A DNA stretch of 64,000 nt, from positions 37,194 through 101,193 of IMG/VR virus record IMGVR_UViG_3300032770_000012. One strand, written 5' to 3'. This DNA is from a virus. The first letter of the stretch is position 1. Each line of letters begins with the position of its first letter. Positions 7,042 through 14,033 of this stretch are shown in pieces. The position numbers and the translations under genes were made by a program. The notes under the pieces were generated by a model. The model made no database searches and had not been told where the DNA came from. It saw only the letters and a program-made list of their open reading frames with translations.

Positions 7042-7284
7042 TCATGCTGGATAGTTCCTTAGCTCTGCCGCATCTTCAGCAAGGTTCAACTTTCGAGCGC
7101 TCGCGACCATAGCTCCGTCCCAGACGCCCTGTAGGTAAGCCGATGCAGACAGATTGGTCAAATCCACTGTCCCTAGCGATGCGAGATTTGCGGCAAACTT
7201 CACGAAGGGCTCCATGCGCCGCACAGCAAAAGCGTAGTGCTCGTGCGGAACTTCGATACGCTCAATGGGTAATCTCTGTTTCAT
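7042..7284 (-). CDS. Hypothetical protein, 80 aa
   Basis: Starts at ATG 7284 inside the end of the preceding gene (23-bp overlap). Mixed helix/strand protein (VPHEHYAFAVRRMEPFVKF, then SAYLQGVWDGAMVASARKL). No recognised family. It is the last gene of the RHH-led operon 8180-7042. Confidence 0.6.
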   Translation of the reverse strand: MKQRLPIERIEVPHEHYAFAVRRMEPFVKFAANLASLGTVDLTNLSASAYLQGVWDGAMVASARKLNLAEDAAELRNYPA

Positions 7285-7483
7285 TTTTTTCGATCCGCGA
7301 GGCGGCCTCATGCAATGTCGTGAACGTATGATCCTGTCCCGGTCTGTAGTGCCCGGCCCATCGCTCCGCCCGTAAACAGAACCTGCCGTCCTCGATGTAG
7401 AAGCATGGCGGTCCACCGTTTTGACGAACCTGCTCCCAATCGGCAACCGCGCACGCCTCTAGAAACTCCTCTCTCTTGCTCAC
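7262..7483 (-). CDS. Hypothetical protein, 73 aa, GTG start
   Basis: GTG at 7483 overlaps the stop of the upstream gene as GTGA and is preceded by GAGGGG at 7 bases. The product has the feel of a small phage protein with a central CFYIEDGRFCLR beta segment and an HTFTTLHEAASRIE helix. The tight coupling to the 7480 stop matters because that upstream gene carries an in-frame TAG. Confidence 0.65.
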   Translation of the reverse strand: MSKREEFLEACAVADWEQVRQNGGPPCFYIEDGRFCLRAERWAGHYRPGQDHTFTTLHEAASRIEKNETEITH

Positions 7484-7671
7484 TGCTTCACCCCTCCCGG
7501 CTCGTCGGCCCAGTGCGTAGGCTCGTAATACACGTACATGCTCTTGTCTGGAAAGAACCAGAGCCGACCGAACCGCACGAGCGGCTGGACGTTTCGCTCT
7601 CCATGCTAATCGTGAATCTTGGTGAGCACCTCGACATTCTCGGGCGCGGTGGCAATTGGTTGCCAGTTCAT
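7480..7671 (-). CDS. DUF551-like protein with an in-frame amber codon
   Basis: ATG at 7671 overlaps the RHH gene stop (ATGA). The frame opens NWQPIATAPENVEVLTKIHD, hits TAG at 7606-7608, then continues in the same frame as HGERNVQPLVRFGRLWFF and MYVYYEPTHWADEPG to a TGA at 7480 that overlaps the next gene's GTG. The opening WQPIATAP and the closing THW block are the two ends of the short DUF551-type phage proteins, so the TAG splits one gene. Either a nonsense mutation or readthrough is possible. TAG ends many other genes here, so general reassignment is ruled out. Confidence 0.6.
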
Positions 7672-8180
7672 TGGGCGTTTTGCTCCCTGAGCCATCGCTG
7701 CCAAGCTGCATCGCCCGGCTTTGCGCCTTCCGGTGGACCGCCAGGGCCCTTGGCCGGAGCGCGCTTCTTAACCGCAGGCGGATTCTCCACCGGGACCATG
7801 TTGCGCACCCGTGGCGGACTCACGGAGCGCTCAATGTTCTCGGCTATACCGGCCTGAATGCGCTCGATCTCAGGAGTTGGATCGGGCGGAAGCGCCTCTG
7901 GATTCGGATTCGCTTTCCTCGATCGCCTGTGCGGCGCTGGATCGTCATGACTACCCTCGGCAGCGCCCAAAAGAGCCCTGGGACTTCCCGTAGCCAACGC
8001 GAGAGGCTCTACAAACTCCGCCGTTAGAACCTCAGTCTTTGTAGCCAGCGAATCAAGCGCATCCTCCACTGCCACCCGGCACCAATCCGATATCGTCCGC
8101 CGCCCTCTACGCGCAGCCGCATTGATCCGCCCGTATACCTCAGGCTCTACCATGATCTTAATCTGGTTCGTTCTGGGCAT
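7668..8180 (-). CDS. Ribbon-helix-helix regulator with long tail, 170 aa
   Basis: Starts at ATG 8180. Residues 5-50 (IKIMVEPEVYGRINAAARR, GRRTISDWCRVAVEDAL) form a beta strand and two helices like Arc/MetJ-type repressors. The rest is Pro/Ala-rich and probably disordered, ending with a Trp-containing helix. A strong promoter with an inverted repeat over its -10 region lies just upstream, which fits autorepression. It is the first gene of a four-gene leftward operon and is divergent from the serine recombinase. Confidence 0.7.
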   Translation of the reverse strand: MPRTNQIKIMVEPEVYGRINAAARRGRRTISDWCRVAVEDALDSLATKTEVLTAEFVEPLALATGSPRALLGAAEGSHDDPAPHRRSRKANPNPEALPPDPTPEIERIQAGIAENIERSVSPPRVRNMVPVENPPAVKKRAPAKGPGGPPEGAKPGDAAWQRWLREQNAQ

Positions 8181-8206
8181 GATTGTTACCTTTAGTACCG
8201 ATTGGT

Positions 8207-8249
8207 TACTAGCTGTGACTAGTATGGACCGATCGGGACAGAGTGTCAA
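8207..8249 (-). promoter_or_regulatory. Leftward promoter with RHH operator
   Basis: On the minus strand TTGACA (8249-8244), 17-bp spacer, CATACT (8226-8221). TACTAG (8207-8212) and CTAGTA (8219-8224) form a perfect inverted repeat covering the -10 box and the start site, a classic repressor site; the RHH protein it drives is the likely binder. Confidence 0.65.
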
Positions 8250-8444
8250 TATTTGTTACTTATTTTTTGTTGGGGGTGGGAGGTTAGGCCGCGCCGGGCG
8301 CGGCCATGGGTGGGCCCTAAACCTCTGTGCCTCTGTCTGGCTACCGGAGAATCGCCCGAGCGCTCGCGAAACGTAACAAAAAGGGTTCCAGATTGAGGAT
8401 AAGTAAGTCACCTGTTATCAACGAAAGAATCGTGTCGATGGCTA
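8250..8444. other. Intergenic region between RHH operon and recombinase
   Basis: About 195 bp without a gene. It contains a strong GC hairpin, GGCCGCG (8287-8293) with CGCGGCC (8299-8305), without a T-run. It could hold the recombinase's attachment or resolution site, but no crossover core can be identified from one sequence. Confidence 0.4.
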
Positions 8445-8473
8445 TTAACAATATGGTCCCTTTGTGTTACACT
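8445..8473 (+). promoter_or_regulatory. Promoter of the serine recombinase
   Basis: TTAACA at 8445-8450, 17-bp spacer, TACACT at 8468-8473, 25 bp before the ATG. Confidence 0.6.
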
Positions 8474-8498
8474 GGCGAGCGAAAGGGGACAAACGACT

Positions 8499-9122
8499 AT
8501 GAAAGTCGCCATATATGCCCGCGTGTCCAGGGACGATAAGGACAAGGACGGGAAACAAGTACAACATCTTGAGAATCAATTACTTGCACTGAGGGAGTTC
8601 TGTCTAATGCGGGATTGGACCATCGTACACGAGTACACTGATATGGTCTCCGGAAAGTCCGGCGAGCGAGAGCAGCTAAAGGCAATGCTTACAGCGGCAT
8701 CGCGGCATAGGTTCAATGCTCTGCTGGTCTGGTCTCTTGATCGCCTGACACGCGAGGGAATTGGTCCAACGTTCGATTACATCAGGCGATTACAGGACTA
8801 CGGTGTAGACTTTATCTCATACAAAGAAGAGCACTTCCGTACTACTGGCGCAACCGGAAAGCTAATGCTAGCCATCGCTGCGTGGATTGCAGAGCAGGAG
8901 CGTCAGCGTCTTTCCGAGCGTACTAAGGCGGGTCTTGAAAGGGTCCGGCGGGCAGGTACAGTCCTAGGTCGTCCGCGATCCGTGGATATCGTCAAGGATG
9001 GAGCGTTGATACGTTCTCGCCGGGCGGGTGGTGATAGTATCTCATCTATTGCCAATGAATTAGGGGTATCTGGAATGACTATCAGGCGATACTTGGGGGG
9101 TTCCAGGTCGGTCTCAGACTAG
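8499..9122 (+). CDS. Serine recombinase (resolvase/invertase type)
   Basis: 207 aa, usual length for resolvases. The catalytic domain covers about residues 1-140: YARVSRDDKD holds the nucleophilic serine, and LLVWSLDRLTREG and a long E-helix follow. The C-terminus has a helix-turn-helix (SISSIANELGVSGMTIRRYL, about 182-201) with the usual LGRPRS linker. It would cut and rejoin DNA at short sites for inversion, resolution or integration. It lacks the large C-terminal domain of serine integrases, so resolution or inversion is likelier than phage integration. Divergent from the RHH operon. Confidence 0.92.
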   Translation: MKVAIYARVSRDDKDKDGKQVQHLENQLLALREFCLMRDWTIVHEYTDMVSGKSGEREQLKAMLTAASRHRFNALLVWSLDRLTREGIGPTFDYIRRLQDYGVDFISYKEEHFRTTGATGKLMLAIAAWIAEQERQRLSERTKAGLERVRRAGTVLGRPRSVDIVKDGALIRSRRAGGDSISSIANELGVSGMTIRRYLGGSRSVSD

Positions 9123-9186
9123 TTCTTCTCTCTGATCGTCTTAGTATGCTCTCTACGGTGTTGATTATAGGCGTAATATAGTCTTG

Positions 9187-9234
9187 CTAGGATGCAAGAA
9201 AAACCTTGCAAACATCGGGATACTTGTTTACACT
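9187..9234 (+). promoter_or_regulatory. Early-type promoter with upstream CTAGGATGCAAG motif
   Basis: Motif at 9187-9198, TTGCAA at 9206-9211, 17-bp spacer, TACACT at 9229-9234. The block from GATGCAAGAAAAAC to the -10 box is nearly repeated before the gene at 12483, so both promoters probably share a regulator. Confidence 0.65.
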
Positions 9235-9255
9235 TATCTCTAGGAGACGGCTTCA

Positions 9256-9648
9256 ATGAGTTCAATCGATCTGGAAACCTTTGGGCAAGCTTACATCGGA
9301 TGTGCTTTGTGGGCATCCACTACCGAAAACGGCGAACCGCTGGACAGTGAACATGATTCAGGCGATATCGCGCCAGAAACCAAAGCTCAAATGCTGGCTG
9401 ACTGTGCCGACTTTCAAACCGCTAATACTGAACTACTTAGCCAGTGGTATGAGCAGTGCGGCGAATCAACAGAACGCGCTGGACATGACTTCTGGCTGAC
9501 CCGCAACCGCCATGGCGCTGGCTTCTGGGACCGATGGGCCAGCGGTACGCCCCAGGCTAAGATCGGCCAGCAATTGACCGATGCCGCACACGCCTACGGC
9601 TCCTATGATCTCTACATCGGAGACGATGGACTGATATACGGCCAGTAG
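9256..9648 (+). CDS. Conserved phage hypothetical protein, 130 aa
   Basis: The C-terminal half (AGHDFWLTRNRHGAGFWDR, then AYGSYDLYIGDDGLIY) is a widespread signature of small phage proteins of unknown function. It begins the rightward early operon, with GGAGACGG ahead of the ATG. Its stop codon is the first base pair of a two-stem hairpin. Confidence 0.7.
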   Translation: MSSIDLETFGQAYIGCALWASTTENGEPLDSEHDSGDIAPETKAQMLADCADFQTANTELLSQWYEQCGESTERAGHDFWLTRNRHGAGFWDRWASGTPQAKIGQQLTDAAHAYGSYDLYIGDDGLIYGQ

Positions 9649-9692
9649 CTCGCGTCCGCAGGGATTCTTACAAGTCCCTGCCATGAGAGCTA
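9646..9692 (+). promoter_or_regulatory. Stop-anchored two-stem hairpin 1
   Basis: TAGCTC (9646-9651, starting in the TAG stop) pairs with GAGCTA (9687-9692). GCGTCCG and CCATGA form the internal loop; CAGGGA (9659-9664) pairs with TCCCTG (9675-9680). Element 3 at 10865 has the same loop sequences but different stems. There is no T-run, so an RNase III-type processing site or stability element is more likely than a terminator. Confidence 0.6.
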
Positions 9693-9716
9693 TTTAGCCT
9701 CAATTAAGGAGACGAA

Positions 9717-10226
9717 ATGACACTTTCAGAACTTCCAGCCGGTTTGACCGCAAGCCATACCAGTATGGCGATTATCGCGCGTACTAAAGATGCCATATTT
9801 GTACGCCTTCCCGAGTTCTTGCAGCGCTCCTGCGATGGTTGCTCATGCGACTATTGCAAGGCCCATCCGGATAAAACGCCTGCGTGGGATACCTTAGTCG
9901 TTCCTATTCGCTGCGATCCGCGCAAGGCCGACTTCACCTATACCGTGCATATGCCGGACCCGCAAACCTTTAAGGCTTACATGGCCAGCAAGAAGGCCGC
10001 TAAAACCGTTACCGATTCCGACGCTCCAACTGGGAAGGCCACTGCGTTCACCGCTCATGATGCCGATGGGAAAGCTTACCGCTGGACATTCTGGCGCGAC
10101 GGTGATTACTGGATGTTGCGCGATTACACCGGCTATCTTCGCACGTTGGAGCATACCTGGATCGACTCAGTACCGCGAATCAAGTCTATCCTTGAAGGCC
10201 ACGGAATGACCGCTGATATCAGCTAG
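9717..10226 (+). CDS. Hypothetical phage protein, 169 aa
   Basis: Has a Cys-rich patch (CDGCSCDYCKAHPD, about residues 40-53) that may bind zinc, and a C-terminal WTFWRDGDYWMLRDYTGYL segment. ATG is preceded by AAGGAGACGA. Expressed in the rightward early operon between hairpin elements 1 and 2. Family not recognised. Confidence 0.65.
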   Translation: MTLSELPAGLTASHTSMAIIARTKDAIFVRLPEFLQRSCDGCSCDYCKAHPDKTPAWDTLVVPIRCDPRKADFTYTVHMPDPQTFKAYMASKKAAKTVTDSDAPTGKATAFTAHDADGKAYRWTFWRDGDYWMLRDYTGYLRTLEHTWIDSVPRIKSILEGHGMTADIS

Positions 10227-10280
10227 GTGAGTGACGCGCGCTAACCCACGCTACAGCGCAGGGTTAGTGGGATTCATTCC
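10224..10280 (+). promoter_or_regulatory. Stop-anchored two-stem hairpin 2
   Basis: Begins in the TAG stop. GGTGAGTGA (10226-10234) can pair with TCATTCC (10274-10280) with a one-base bulge and wobble; CTAACCC (10241-10247) pairs with GGGTTAG (10261-10267). Same layout as element 1. Confidence 0.45.
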
Positions 10281-10297
10281 CAGAAAGAGGCAACACA

Positions 10298-10867
10298 ATG
10301 GCACGCTACCAAAAACAGCGAATCAATTATCCCATCGGTTCAATTAGCTCTGGAACCATGAATCCAGACGACTTGATTCCAACGTTTTGCAGTGAGTTGG
10401 AGTCTTTAGCCAAACAATCGGGCATCGTTCCGGCGAGACAGCGCAAGGCGCATTTAAAACTGGTTCGCGATATTACAAGCCGGATGGATGGCGAGAGCTA
10501 TCACGACTCCAAGATGACTTTCGCCGGGCTTAGCGGTGAAGAGTCCTTTGCCGATGACGATCTGGACGCGCTATTCGACGCACTCGGCGAGTATGCCGGT
10601 CCTTACTTCTATTTCGGTGCGCATCCTGGAGATGGTGCGGACTACGGGTTCTGGCTTAGTGAATCGTGGGATGAGGACTTCTATGACGCACCATGTTGGG
10701 GGCTCGAAAAGTCGCGTAAACAGCAGCCGTCATCAATCAAGGTAGAAGACTTGCCCGACGTTCCTTCATGGTTCCGTGGTGAAGTGGCAGTCGTCAACGA
10801 TCACGGCAACGTAACGCTTTACCGCAAGACTTCCCGTGCGCTCCATGAGATCTGGTCCATTGTCTAG
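10298..10867 (+). CDS. Hypothetical phage protein, 189 aa
   Basis: Acidic protein with YFYFGAHPGDGADYGFWLS and FRGEVAVVNDHGNVTLY segments, the latter typical of small phage proteins that end in a beta-rich block. GAGGCAACACA precedes ATG 10298. Part of the early operon; its stop starts hairpin element 3. Function unknown. Confidence 0.65.
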   Translation: MARYQKQRINYPIGSISSGTMNPDDLIPTFCSELESLAKQSGIVPARQRKAHLKLVRDITSRMDGESYHDSKMTFAGLSGEESFADDDLDALFDALGEYAGPYFYFGAHPGDGADYGFWLSESWDEDFYDAPCWGLEKSRKQQPSSIKVEDLPDVPSWFRGEVAVVNDHGNVTLYRKTSRALHEIWSIV

Positions 10868-10914
10868 TGGCCTGCGTCCGAGCGCTCTTTAGGAGCGCTC
10901 CATGAAGGCCATTA
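10865..10914 (+). promoter_or_regulatory. Stop-anchored two-stem hairpin 3
   Basis: A 9-bp outer stem, TAGTGGCCT (10865-10873) with AGGCCATTA (10906-10914), includes the stop codon. The inner stem AGCGCTC (10881-10887) pairs with GAGCGCT (10893-10899). GCGTCCG and CCATGA are identical to the loop strands of element 1 although both stems differ. Confidence 0.65.
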
Positions 10915-10948
10915 GCTTTCAATTCAACACTATCAGGAGAACTTTACT

Positions 10949-11053
10949 ATGCTCGAAAACCCGATGTACCTGTCCAATCCTTCAGAACCGGAACACTTTG
11001 ACGAAGCACAAGTCTGGAAAGCGCAACATGAGCGATCTGTCGATTTAAAATAG
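10949..11053 (+). CDS. Short peptide gene, 34 aa
   Basis: ATG 10949 has AGGAGA nine bases upstream. The product is polar and acidic (NPSEPEHFDEAQVWKAQHER). It sits between element 3 and the next genes in the early operon. No homology can be judged at this length. Confidence 0.45.
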   Translation: MLENPMYLSNPSEPEHFDEAQVWKAQHERSVDLK

Positions 11054-11091
11054 ACCGTGAGACTTGCCGGGCGCACACTTGAGGAAAAACC

Positions 11092-11121
11092 ATGCAAACT
11101 AAAGGTTTAGAGCGCGAGTGA
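11092..11121 (+). CDS. 9-aa mini-ORF, partial copy of the next gene's start
   Basis: Encodes MQTKGLERE after GAGGAAAAACC. The 11192 gene begins with the similar MKTQALDLH after TTTAAAAACC. It looks like a duplicated gene start cut short by a TGA, and that TGA begins hairpin element 4. It may be a leader peptide or debris. Confidence 0.4.
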   Translation: MQTKGLERE

Positions 11122-11169
11122 TCTGTATCATACGGCATTCTGAGGAGTGCCGTATCAGGAGATTCACTC
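11116..11169 (+). promoter_or_regulatory. Stop-anchored two-stem hairpin 4
   Basis: GAGTGA (11116-11121, containing the mini-ORF TGA) pairs with TCACTC (11164-11169). ATACGGCA (11130-11137) pairs with TGCCGTAT (11148-11155). Internal loop strands are 8 nt each. Confidence 0.6.
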
Positions 11170-11191
11170 CATAGGAGACGATTTAAAAACC

Positions 11192-11512
11192 ATGAAAACA
11201 CAAGCTTTAGACTTGCATACTGAGATTCGATCCAACGGTAGCAAGTGGTACGGCGAAGAGCCGGACAACATCGAAACCCTGCTAGGAGTCCTCGCCGAGT
11301 GCAAGCTCGATGAGCGACACTTTGACGGGTTCATTCATCATGACGCGGGCTACCGTGAAGTGTATTTTTTCGGCAATTTTGAAGACGTTTCGCACGTCTT
11401 CAGTATCCATAGCAACGATCCGGCTGTAGTCGCTCCATTGACTAAGGCTATCGTGTCTAACATCTTGCGCCAGCATCCACGCATCAATGCGCGCATTCGG
11501 AGGGACTTCTAG
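11192..11512 (+). CDS. Hypothetical phage protein, 106 aa
   Basis: Contains HDAGYREVYFFGNFEDVSHVF and a C-terminal helix (LTKAIVSNILRQHPRINARI). Start at ATG 11192 with GGAGACGA upstream. Followed two bases later by the 11515 gene. Not recognised. Confidence 0.6.
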   Translation: MKTQALDLHTEIRSNGSKWYGEEPDNIETLLGVLAECKLDERHFDGFIHHDAGYREVYFFGNFEDVSHVFSIHSNDPAVVAPLTKAIVSNILRQHPRINARIRRDF

Positions 11513-11514
11513 CC

Positions 11515-11709
11515 ATGATTACAACCGAATTGACCGCGCGCCAGCAGGCTATCATCGGCCTGCTGTGGGACTCCATGAAACGCGATCCAGAACACAAGGA
11601 CCGCGTGCGTACCTCATGGGGGACTAAGACTAAGCTGGGACTCGCCTTATGCGTTGAGCGCATTTTCGAAGAACACCCAGCCGGGAAGGAGTCACAAGCC
11701 AATGGCTAA
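11515..11709 (+). CDS. Small helical phage protein, 64 aa
   Basis: Predicted all-helical (TARQQAIIGLLWDSMKRDPE, then TKTKLGLALCVERIFEEH). The start follows the 11512 stop closely and the 3' end overlaps the next gene by 8 bp, so it is translated in the same operon. Function unknown. Confidence 0.6.
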   Translation: MITTELTARQQAIIGLLWDSMKRDPEHKDRVRTSWGTKTKLGLALCVERIFEEHPAGKESQANG

Positions 11710-12043
11710 GACAATTACGCGTGACTTCGCGCCAGCAGACCGCTATCTCTACGACTTCAGGTATTGCACCGTGGCGAACGGCTGGGCGCAAGTGGACACT
11801 TCCCAAGACGCGAGCTACTTCGGCCAATGGGTTAACCCTGTCAAACGTCAAGTCTTCGCTTATGTTGAGGGAGACTTGATTCTAACCCATGTAGACACGG
11901 ATTCCGAGCTACAGGCCGAATTCGCTGAAATGAAACGCTGGAATGAACAGCAAGGCCATAGATTCCTCGGAATCGATCCGGGATTCAGCGAGTCCCTGAA
12001 GGCTTCGCTAATCTCCGCTGGCCTGCAAGAATACTTGCACTAA
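11702..12043 (+). CDS. Hypothetical phage protein, 113 aa
   Basis: ATG 11702 has GGAAGGAG upstream. Beta-rich N-terminal half (DRYLYDFRYCTVANGWAQVD, QVFAYVEGDLIL) followed by helices. Last gene before the strong terminator at 12057. Confidence 0.6.
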   Translation: MAKTITRDFAPADRYLYDFRYCTVANGWAQVDTSQDASYFGQWVNPVKRQVFAYVEGDLILTHVDTDSELQAEFAEMKRWNEQQGHRFLGIDPGFSESLKASLISAGLQEYLH

Positions 12044-12056
12044 CCGAGACTAGCGC

Positions 12057-12098
12057 GCCCGGTATCTCTTGCGCAAGAGGAATACCGGGCATTTTTTT
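12057..12098 (+). terminator. Strong Rho-independent terminator
   Basis: GCCCGGTAT (12057-12065) pairs with ATACCGGGC (12082-12090), extended inward by CTCTTGC/GCAAGAG, followed by ATTTTTTTG. It closes the early operon. Confidence 0.9.
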
Positions 12099-12433
12099 GT
12101 TCGGGCACCTCCGACATGGCGCGCTCCTCTCCGCGCGTTCCTGGCCAGCGCCAGCGCGCGCAGTGAGCCTTTTAATCGCTGCGCGCGCCCGAGGTTCCAC
12201 GTGACACCTTGGCCGGTTTGTCCAGACTGGACGATTTTTTTTGCGCTCGCTCGGCGAGCTTGCCCAATTATCCGAAATCCCATGATGGTTCAAAAAAAAT
12301 CAACGGACTACGGAAGTTTAGAGCACTCCACCGCGCGGGGATTGCTTTCCAGAAAAATTGCCGCGACTAAGGTTTAGACTTCATACCGTTGAAAACATTA
12401 GATCCCAATGATTAGAGCGATGCAAGAAAAACA
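12099..12433. other. Noncoding regulatory gap
   Basis: About 335 bp of GC-rich then AT-rich sequence with no convincing gene. It contains a dispersed palindrome GTCCAGACTGGAC (12220-12232) followed by an eight-base T-run, a GCTCG/CGAGC hairpin (about 12246-12260) and a GATGCAAG motif at 12419-12426 leading into the next promoter. Confidence 0.5.
12220..12232. repeat. Dispersed palindrome, GTCCAGACTGGAC
   Basis: 13-bp form, in the noncoding gap before the 12434 promoter, followed by a T-run. Confidence 0.9.
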
Positions 12434-12463
12434 TTGACAAGTGCGCTGATAGTTGTTTACAGT
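12434..12463 (+). promoter_or_regulatory. Promoter duplicated from 9187-9234
   Basis: TTGACA (12434-12439), 18-bp spacer, TACAGT (12458-12463), with GATGCAAGAAAAAC just upstream. Drives the 12483 operon that includes the MoxR and metallopeptidase genes. Confidence 0.7.
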
Positions 12464-12482
12464 TATTTTAAAGAGAGACGAC

Positions 12483-12761
12483 ATGGCCCATAACATCGAC
12501 TACGTTGAGACTCATCGCGAGGAGTGGTTTGAAATCCAGGTATCGCGCGCCGGTACTCACGATTGGAACGCGACCGGCGAGCAAGCCGACACGTTGGCCG
12601 GGATCTTGGATAAACTCTCCAAACAGGACCCGCGCGGACAGAACGCTTTTGAATACCGGGCGGTTCTCAAGACATTGACGGAGCGAGTAGTTACGCTCAC
12701 TCAGATACCGCCCGCTGCACCACAGAAAGGAGGCCCTATAGAGAACAAATCAGTAGTCTAA
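12483..12761 (+). CDS. Hypothetical phage protein, 92 aa
   Basis: ATG 12483 has GAGAGACGAC upstream. Begins with a beta segment (EEWFEIQVSRAGTHDWNATG) then helices. First gene of the MoxR/DUF3150/metallopeptidase operon; function unknown. Confidence 0.6.
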   Translation: MAHNIDYVETHREEWFEIQVSRAGTHDWNATGEQADTLAGILDKLSKQDPRGQNAFEYRAVLKTLTERVVTLTQIPPAAPQKGGPIENKSVV

Positions 12762-12807
12762 GCGCGCGCCTAGAGCACTTGGGGTGCTCTGGCTCGCGGG
12801 CGTTTAG
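12758..12807 (+). promoter_or_regulatory. Stop-anchored two-stem hairpin 5
   Basis: CTAAGCGC (12758-12765, containing the TAA stop) pairs with GCGTTTAG (12800-12807); AGAGCAC (12772-12778) pairs with GTGCTCT (12784-12790). Confidence 0.6.
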
Positions 12808-12828
12808 GCCCAACAAAGGAGACGACTT

Positions 12829-13038
12829 ATGCATAGAACGTTTTGCATTGAACGCATTCAAACCGGGGAGCGCGGTATTCAGTACTGGCTTTCCTACGAT
12901 GACGAGATTTACACGCTCGCCGAAGGCAATGAGCGTATGCGTTTTCTCATTCAGAATCAGCCGGATTGCGACTTTAGGCTGATTGAGATTTTGAGTCACA
13001 GCGTAGACTTGCGGCAAGCGCACGGGGGTTCCCGATGA
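12829..13038 (+). CDS. Hypothetical phage protein, 69 aa
   Basis: ATG 12829 with AAGGAGACGA upstream. Short beta-rich protein (RGIQYWLSYDDEIYTLAEG). It overlaps the MoxR-type gene by ATGA (13035-13038), so the two are coupled. Confidence 0.6.
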   Translation: MHRTFCIERIQTGERGIQYWLSYDDEIYTLAEGNERMRFLIQNQPDCDFRLIEILSHSVDLRQAHGGSR

Positions 13039-14033
13039 CGCCAGCTTGCCCGGTTAAACCATCCGAACTCGTGCGCGCCTTAACGCTGCTCTATGAGGCC
13101 CGCCATCCGGCGCATGTCTGGGGAAGCCCAGGGACGGGGAAGTCCAGCGTTATGGCGCAAGTCGCTGACTCGCTTGGCATTCAGCTTATCGACGTGCGCG
13201 CCGTCCTGCTCGATCCGGTGGACTTGCGGGGACTGCCGCATATCAACGGCGGCGGGCGCTCGCATTGGGCCATCCCTGACTTTCTGCCGCGCGAGGGCGC
13301 TGGCATTCTGTTTTTCGATGAGGCCAACCGAAGCGCGCCATTGGTCCAGAACGGATTGCTTCAGATCACGCTCGACCGTCGCTTGGGCGAATACCGGCTA
13401 CCTGACGGTTGGTGTTGCATGCTGGCCGGTAACCGCGAGTCGGACGGCGGCGGCGTCACAAAGCTCAATTCGGCGCTGTCTAGCAGGTTGACTCACCTAG
13501 ACTTACAGGTCGATATGGACGATTGGTGCAAGTGGGCGCTGAGCGCCGATGTTGAGCCGCCCGTGGTAGCGTTCCTGCGATTCAGGCCGGAACTGCTGGA
13601 CAAGTTCGACCGCACCGCTCGCGCCTATCCTAATCCGCGCTCCTGGAGCTTTGTTTCCCGGATCGTGGCGAGCCATCCGGACGCTACCGTCGAGCACGCG
13701 CTATTTGCGGGCACGGTCGGCGAAGGTGCTGCTACCGAGTTCTCAGCCTTCATGCGGCTTTATCGGACCTTGCCAGACATGGATGCCATCATCGCGAAAC
13801 CGGACAAAGCGCCGGTACCGGATCGCCCGGAAACACTGTTTGCTGTAGCGTCCGCGCTGGCGCGCAAAGCTAACGTCCAAAACTGGGCGCGCATCCTGAC
13901 CTATGCCGAACGACTGCCGGAGGAATTTTCCATCTACATGGTGAAAGATTCCGTCATGATCCACCGCGAATTGAACGAAACAAAGGAGTTGACTAAGTAC
14001 CTGATCGCTCACAGCGACGTTGCCTTGGCGTGA
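13035..14033 (+). CDS. MoxR-type AAA+ ATPase
   Basis: 332 aa. Walker A GSPGTGKSS at about residues 31-39, Walker B ILFFDEAN at about 92-99, sensor-like AGNRESDGG at about 131, and an arginine-finger candidate in ALSSRLTHL. MoxR ATPases act as chaperones that remodel or activate a partner VWA protein. The partner here is the metallopeptidase/VWA protein at 15200, with a DUF3150-like gene between them, an arrangement known from other phages and mobile elements. Cytoplasmic, ATP-dependent. Confidence 0.88.
   Translation: MTPACPVKPSELVRALTLLYEARHPAHVWGSPGTGKSSVMAQVADSLGIQLIDVRAVLLDPVDLRGLPHINGGGRSHWAIPDFLPREGAGILFFDEANRSAPLVQNGLLQITLDRRLGEYRLPDGWCCMLAGNRESDGGGVTKLNSALSSRLTHLDLQVDMDDWCKWALSADVEPPVVAFLRFRPELLDKFDRTARAYPNPRSWSFVSRIVASHPDATVEHALFAGTVGEGAATEFSAFMRLYRTLPDMDAIIAKPDKAPVPDRPETLFAVASALARKANVQNWARILTYAERLPEEFSIYMVKDSVMIHRELNETKELTKYLIAHSDVALA

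Noticed and set aside
7606-7608. TAG reassigned to an amino acid in this genome
   Set aside because: TAG ends many genes here, such as those at 4473, 9648, 10226 and 25040.
12220-12250. The palindromes as RNA terminators or hairpins
   Set aside because: The arms are joined without a loop (0-1 nt), which an RNA hairpin cannot form. The T-run after 12220 is not shared by other copies, so a DNA-binding site is more likely.
11985-12293. A leftward gene opposite the terminator region
   Set aside because: The reading frame runs through a perfect terminator, has Arg/Ala/Pro-rich composition typical of a GC-rich shadow frame, and has no ribosome-binding site.
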